The notes beneath the pieces were generated by a model. That model worked only from the letters and a program-made list of their open reading frames with translations, was not told where the DNA came from and did no database searches. From Candidula unifasciata (lineage: Eukaryota > Mollusca > Gastropoda > Stylommatophora > Geomitridae), in the NCBI GenBank assembly GCA_905116865.2, contig CAJHNH020008540.1, positions 106,001 through 170,000 of the forward strand: a DNA stretch of 64,000 bases. Reading direction: 5' to 3'. The position numbers and the translations under genes are program-made. Shown one piece after another: positions 51,801 through 57,800 of the stretch (the stretch's first letter is position 1; each line of letters opens with the position of its first letter).

Positions 51801-54800
51801 TGGTTGATGTGATTGATGTCTTTGGACGGCACTGTATGACGGCTTTGGTATTGGCTGCAACTGCACAGTGTGTAGACAAAGTGAGTGTGATTTTCTTTAC
51901 TAAAACTAGATGAAACAGTCAAACAAGAAAGAATATCAAAGCTGAACTCACAAAGCATCACCAGACACAGCCCCGGCTGGCTCTGAACCACTCTGAGCTG
52001 GTGATGGTCCAGCCTGCTCTCTAGACCCTGCACCGTTATGTGCCTCAGACCCGGCGGGATCTCTCTCTCTCTGACTGGACCCGTCTGCAACTGGTGAAAC
52101 CTGCATGTCCTCAGTGACACCATCAGGGACGGTAGATGCAGCAGATGTGGATGCTGGTGTTTGCGAGCCTGACAGAGCTTGCGTAACACTGTTGTCAGAT
52201 AGTGACCCCAACCTTTGCTGTAGACAATATCAAGAACAGGTCAAGGTTATTCAGTCATAGATATAGCTGCCAAGCTGTACCAATGCTATGGTAGTTCAAA
52301 TATATATTAGTTTCCCCTGTGGGTTCCCAGGTCATCTCCCTTGTGGGTTCTCGGGCCACCTCCCTTGTGGGTTCCTGAGCCATCTCTCCTGTGGGTTCTC
52401 GGGCCACCTTCCTTGTGGGTTCCTGAGCCATCTCTCCTGTGGGTTCTCGGGCCACCTTCCTTGTGGGTTCCTGTGCCACCTCCCTTGTGGGTTTCTCAGT
52501 TCTATTTGTATGGGGGGGGGGGGGCAGAGGAGGAGACCCCCCGCCTCCAAACAACAGGTATGTCATTTAAAATCAACCAACACGGTTTCCTCTAAAGTCC
52601 GACTGCATCTAACTGAGAGGTGAGCAACCAGTCCAGAGGTAGCTGAACAACCACAGCTTTTTGAATGAGGTTAAAGATGACCCCCATAAAGGTGGACATA
52701 AGACAAAGAAGCATTGGCTATGAAAGCACACAGAGCTAGAGGATTGCTACAGACAGAGACTTTCAGGTGTGCCGTGACGAGTACAACCTGCTGCTGATGA
52801 CTTACAGGCACATATTTTGCAGCTTTGCTGTAAAGTCACATTTATATTGGTTAAAGCTCCTCATAGGACCCCCTGGCCCCATTCTGGGGAGAAAAAGAAA
52901 AACCGCTTCTGCCTCCTAAAATGTAATTAATATGGGACAATTTCCTCTGCAGTCGGAACCCATCTGCGTAAGCCGCAAAGAACCAACAGTCTGCATAAAA
53001 GTAAGCCAGATCTGTAAAAAGGATGTGCACTCATAATTCAAGTTCTGGAACAAAACTACAGTCTAAAAGTGGACAGACAAATAGAACATGGAGAAAGTTT
53101 AAAAACAGCACTTGTCAACCAAATGGTGGAAGCCGTACAATAAACTCACGACCTTCACATGGCGAGGTTTGACCCTTTCAACGGGGATAAAAGAAGCAGA
53201 ATAAATAACATACAATTAAAGTCAATGATACTGACAAGGTCAATAGTTTTAAACATACCCCTGTGGTGTGGGTTCCTGTGCCCCATGTGGTGTGGGTTCC
53301 TGGGCCCCATTGTGGGGAAAACAAGAAGAGACTGCATCTCCCAAGAAGCATGTCATAAGAGTCAAATAATGGGAACTTCCTTCGGAGTCAGAGTGCATTT
53401 GCCTGAGAGGCAAGGAACCTACAGTCTGCATACAGATAAGTCAGACCTGTAAAATGGATGTGCACGCAACGCTCAGGTCCTGGAACAAAGACTAAAGTGG
53501 AGGTGGACGAATATCCAGAACTTTTTGCTGGAGTTTACAGCCGGTGAACATGAAGAAGTAGTTTTTGAAACAGAATGTAAATTGAGGTGACGAAAGTAAT
53601 AAGGAACAATGAAAGCAAGCCATGAATTAATATGATAAAGTGACAATTACAAATTTAAAATTTAAGAGACTAAAGTAAACAACTGTAACAATGAAGGAAA
53701 GACAATGTTTTAATACTAAAGTTATTAATTAATTTAATAACAAAGTGACTGAAATAACAGCACAAAATGAAGTGATGGAATTAATGGTGTACAAAGTGAC
53801 AAACAGCTCATAGTCAAAAAATTATTTTAAAAGTGACAGAATTATTTTTATAAAGGTTCAGGAACTGAAAAATTGTACCAATGAAGTTACTGAAAATGAG
53901 ACAAGACTGTAAATATGAAGTAAGCAGAGTAAGTTTAAGTAATACAAAACATATTAAGAAATAGACAAATCTCACCTCCAACTGAGTAAGAACGTCGTTG
54001 ACAAGTCGTAAATTAAAATCTGCCTGTCGGAGCCTAGCCCTGGCTTCTCGTGTGGTCGGCGTGTTCTGAACCCGCCCTAGATGTATTTGCACATCAAGGA
54101 GGTTACCATCCTACACACAAAGACATGAAACGTATGTAAGCACAGTTGTGTAAGTGTTAAATTAAGCTAAAAATGACAGTTATTACATCTAGAATGACAC
54201 AATTAGACATTACATCTAGACATATATAGAATGACATAGCCATGACACAGCTAGTAATGACATCTAGAAACCCAGCCATGAAAATTAGACATGACATCAA
54301 GACATTACACCTATAGACACGACACATCCAGACATGATATCTAGAAACCCAACCATGATCTCCAGACATGACAATTAGACATGACATCAAGACATTACAC
54401 CTATAGACACAACACATCCGGACATGACACAGCTAGTAATGACATCTAGAAACCCAGCCATGATCTCCAGACATGACAATTAGACATTACACCTATAGAC
54501 ACGACACATCCAGACATGACATCTAGAAACCCAGCCATGATCTCCAGACATGACAATTAGACATTACATTTATAGATACGACATCAAGACATGACACATC
54601 TAAACATGATGCAGCTAGACCCATATTTATATAGACCAATCAACACCCTATAGGTAATATGGCCAACATCATTACAATGGCCTTTACTTCCCTGGATATT
54701 TTCTTGGAACAAAGAAACAATGATATTTGGCCACTGTTTAGAATGGGTATTAAACGAGGACTAGTATGCAGGAACCAGTTGCGGGACAAAGACATAAGCT

Positions 54801-57800
54801 ATGCCAGTCAACTCCTGCTGGATAAGTTGAGAATGACGACAGAGATGGCTGGTACATGGGTGCAGCAGCATGAAAGGTTGGATTTATGTGCCGGAAGGTT
54901 GGATCTATGTGCCAGAAGGTCGGATCTATGTCCTGGAAGGCCGGATCTATATGCTGGAATGTTGATACATGGTAACAAGTAACATAGTTATGTTTCCTTC
55001 TGTGTTGTTGCTTTTTTTGTCAGACACCTGAATAATAAAAAGTAAGAAAGCAAAAAAGACAACACTCCTTACACACACACACACAAATTCGCCTACCAAA
55101 GGGTTGTGAGGTCTGTCTGGTGAAGATGCAGAAGCAGACGCAGCTGTAGAAGTGAGGTTGCCCGAGGCTGAAGCTGTGGTTGGAGGGGCTCTCTGCACTA
55201 AGTGAATCACTTTGCCATGAATATCTGAAAACAAACAGTAGTTTTGTCGATGTAAATACATTACCATGGCAGATAATCTTACAGAAATTAGCATGAATAA
55301 TCACAGCCTCCCCAAGCGATATCCAACTACATACTAATGTGGTCTCAGGCTGGAAGTCTTCAACTGCACAGCCAACATATGTTTCTCTCTCCTGCTTGTT
55401 GATGTATATCTGATCTTTTCATAGGTTCAAGATAATTCCTTATGATGCAACTGCATGTTGCAGTAAAACAACACCTTACTATTCACCGACCGACTCTTTT
55501 GACAACTTTGAATGAACAAGTTTTTTCTCCCTTGTTCTTTCAGTTTTGCTGGTACCACACCCGCATCAAATATTCTGAACTCTTTTGGTACAGGAGGACA
55601 GTTAATTATAAATTAACACAGGATATGTTTCCATGGTAAATGTAAAGAACCTTTTTCCACGCCTTCAGGGCAATTGGGCATACAGAGACAGGCCTACATT
55701 TCATAGACCAACTCGTACTTTGTAGGTGCTGTCGTCAGTATAACACCGGCCAGCTTTACTTCCCAGAACTTCACCCTGGTACCCATTTCTGGATGAACAA
55801 CCAGAAATTCCTGCCAGAGTTTACAGCTGCTGAATCAAAGAAGCAGTAGCAGTTGGCCATATTTCACATCCATTCAACAGTATCCAAACTTGCGTAGAAG
55901 ATGCAGGTTTGGTTTCAGACCCTGTTGTTCGGTTTCCAAGACTGAGTGTTTCAGATATCCCCTGAGGTTGTCACCGGAGCTATGGAATTCAAGTGATGTG
56001 CCATGCACGTTTTCTTAGTTTCCCCGTGGAGACAGACTGAGCCAGACGGGATACATTTGGGTGCAATGAAGTTAATTTCTTACAGTTAAAAACCTTTTAA
56101 ACTGCAGCATATATATACACACACACTTTTTTCCCTAAGCTTAAAATATTTATATTGTGAACCGGACATGACAAACTTTGCATTCCTGTATACAGTAAAT
56201 TTGAGGTGTGGGGACTTGGAACTTTGTTTAAGTGAAAAGGCACCCCAGAACACTGAACATGTACTGTATATCAGGATGTATGGATCAGTGGAAGACAGGT
56301 GCCCCACCACAGCCTTCCTAGAGGCATATATCCTTATCTAAAAACCACAGCCATGGACAATGAAAAGAGGTTTAGCTTGGTTTTAGCTATATTCCTTGTT
56401 TCTTCCACAAATTTTTCAGTGCAGTGAAAGCTCTTCTTTGCCTTTTGCATTGATATCCCTGTCGCGTGCGGATGTGCAATAGAACGCACCGGTACTGAGT
56501 GAGCAAATAGGACATCAAAACAATACGTAACGCCATGAAGGTATTTTTGTCAAAGGCAGCTGATGTTTACAGTCCGAAGGAGACGGATGTGTGAATTCCT
56601 GAGGACGCTTTACCCCGGGATTCCACGGAAGCAGACGTTGTATACAGTTGGATCCTTGAGGACGTTTTACCCCAAGACTCCACTATAAACCTCAGCAGAA
56701 AGCTGGTATATTGTCACAGTTCGGCAGTAAGCCGGTATACTTCTATTACCTTAAAAAGAAAAGATAGAGATGACTGTCTGGATCTCAAGGTCGGACTGCA
56801 ACCCGTCGTGAGAATTTTATCAGTCCATGGATGTACGAGCGGGCTTGTGTTGGTGTGTTTGGATGAGTCTGGATTATTAATTGCATATTTTCTCCTCTGT
56901 TGATCATTGTATATATCAATACACCCGTTGGAACCTTTAAAGGGAGTTCTCGTTCCGCTACGTTTGGAAGCTTCAACATTCATTATGTTGTGTTACACTT
57001 GGCCAGTGGCATATTAAGTTGTTGATGCCATTTGTTACATTGTGATGCCCTTATTCACCTTTGGTACGTCGCACATCACCACACAGCCTTTACAGCACGT
57101 CACACTGTATGCCAAGCTTTCGCTCGTCACAATGCCCCACCCCCCCCCCCCCATTATTTTGTAAAGATGTACAAACTATAAAGTCTCAAACATATAACAT
57201 GACTTTAGACAGCCATGTCAGACTGACCATAATCCTTGAGAACCTTGTCATCCTGCATAACTCGTCCTTGGAAGATCAGTCTCTGATTGTCTGCTGGAAC
57301 TTCCTGTTTGAAGAAAATTCAAGATAATCTGAATAAATGTGCATAGAAATCTCTTCTATGTTCCTTTTTTAATGTTTGTCTATCCATCTGAGATGCCAGA
57401 TTTTAATTAAAGTATCATTTTATCGTAATAACTGGGCTGAGAGATGCATTAGGAAACTGTAAAGTGTAGGTTGAGAAGGCTGCTTTCATGATTAAACAGT
57501 AAAATGTGAAAACCCACATCATAAAAATTGTAAGCATGCATAAATTTATGTGACATGTAAATAAATTCATGCCACTCGTATTGTATGTGTACATCTCTCC
57601 TTGGAAAATCACCTCATCTGCAACCGAGGTGTCTCAACCCAGCAGGGATTAATGTACAGCTTTCTTATCTAAGAGACATTACTCTTGTCTTTCAAAGTGA
57701 GGATTATTTACCCATGTACAGGAGCTCCCAGAGTTATGTCCCATCTAACAGGTCTTTATGTCAAGTTTACATTTTTAGCAATATTTTATTCCAATGGTTG

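Noticed and set aside
52288..52623. Overlapping open frames on both strands near 52.3-52.6 kb
   Set aside because: All come from the 27-bp repeat, whose length is a multiple of three; the BAG6 exon lies just beyond, at 51952-52217.
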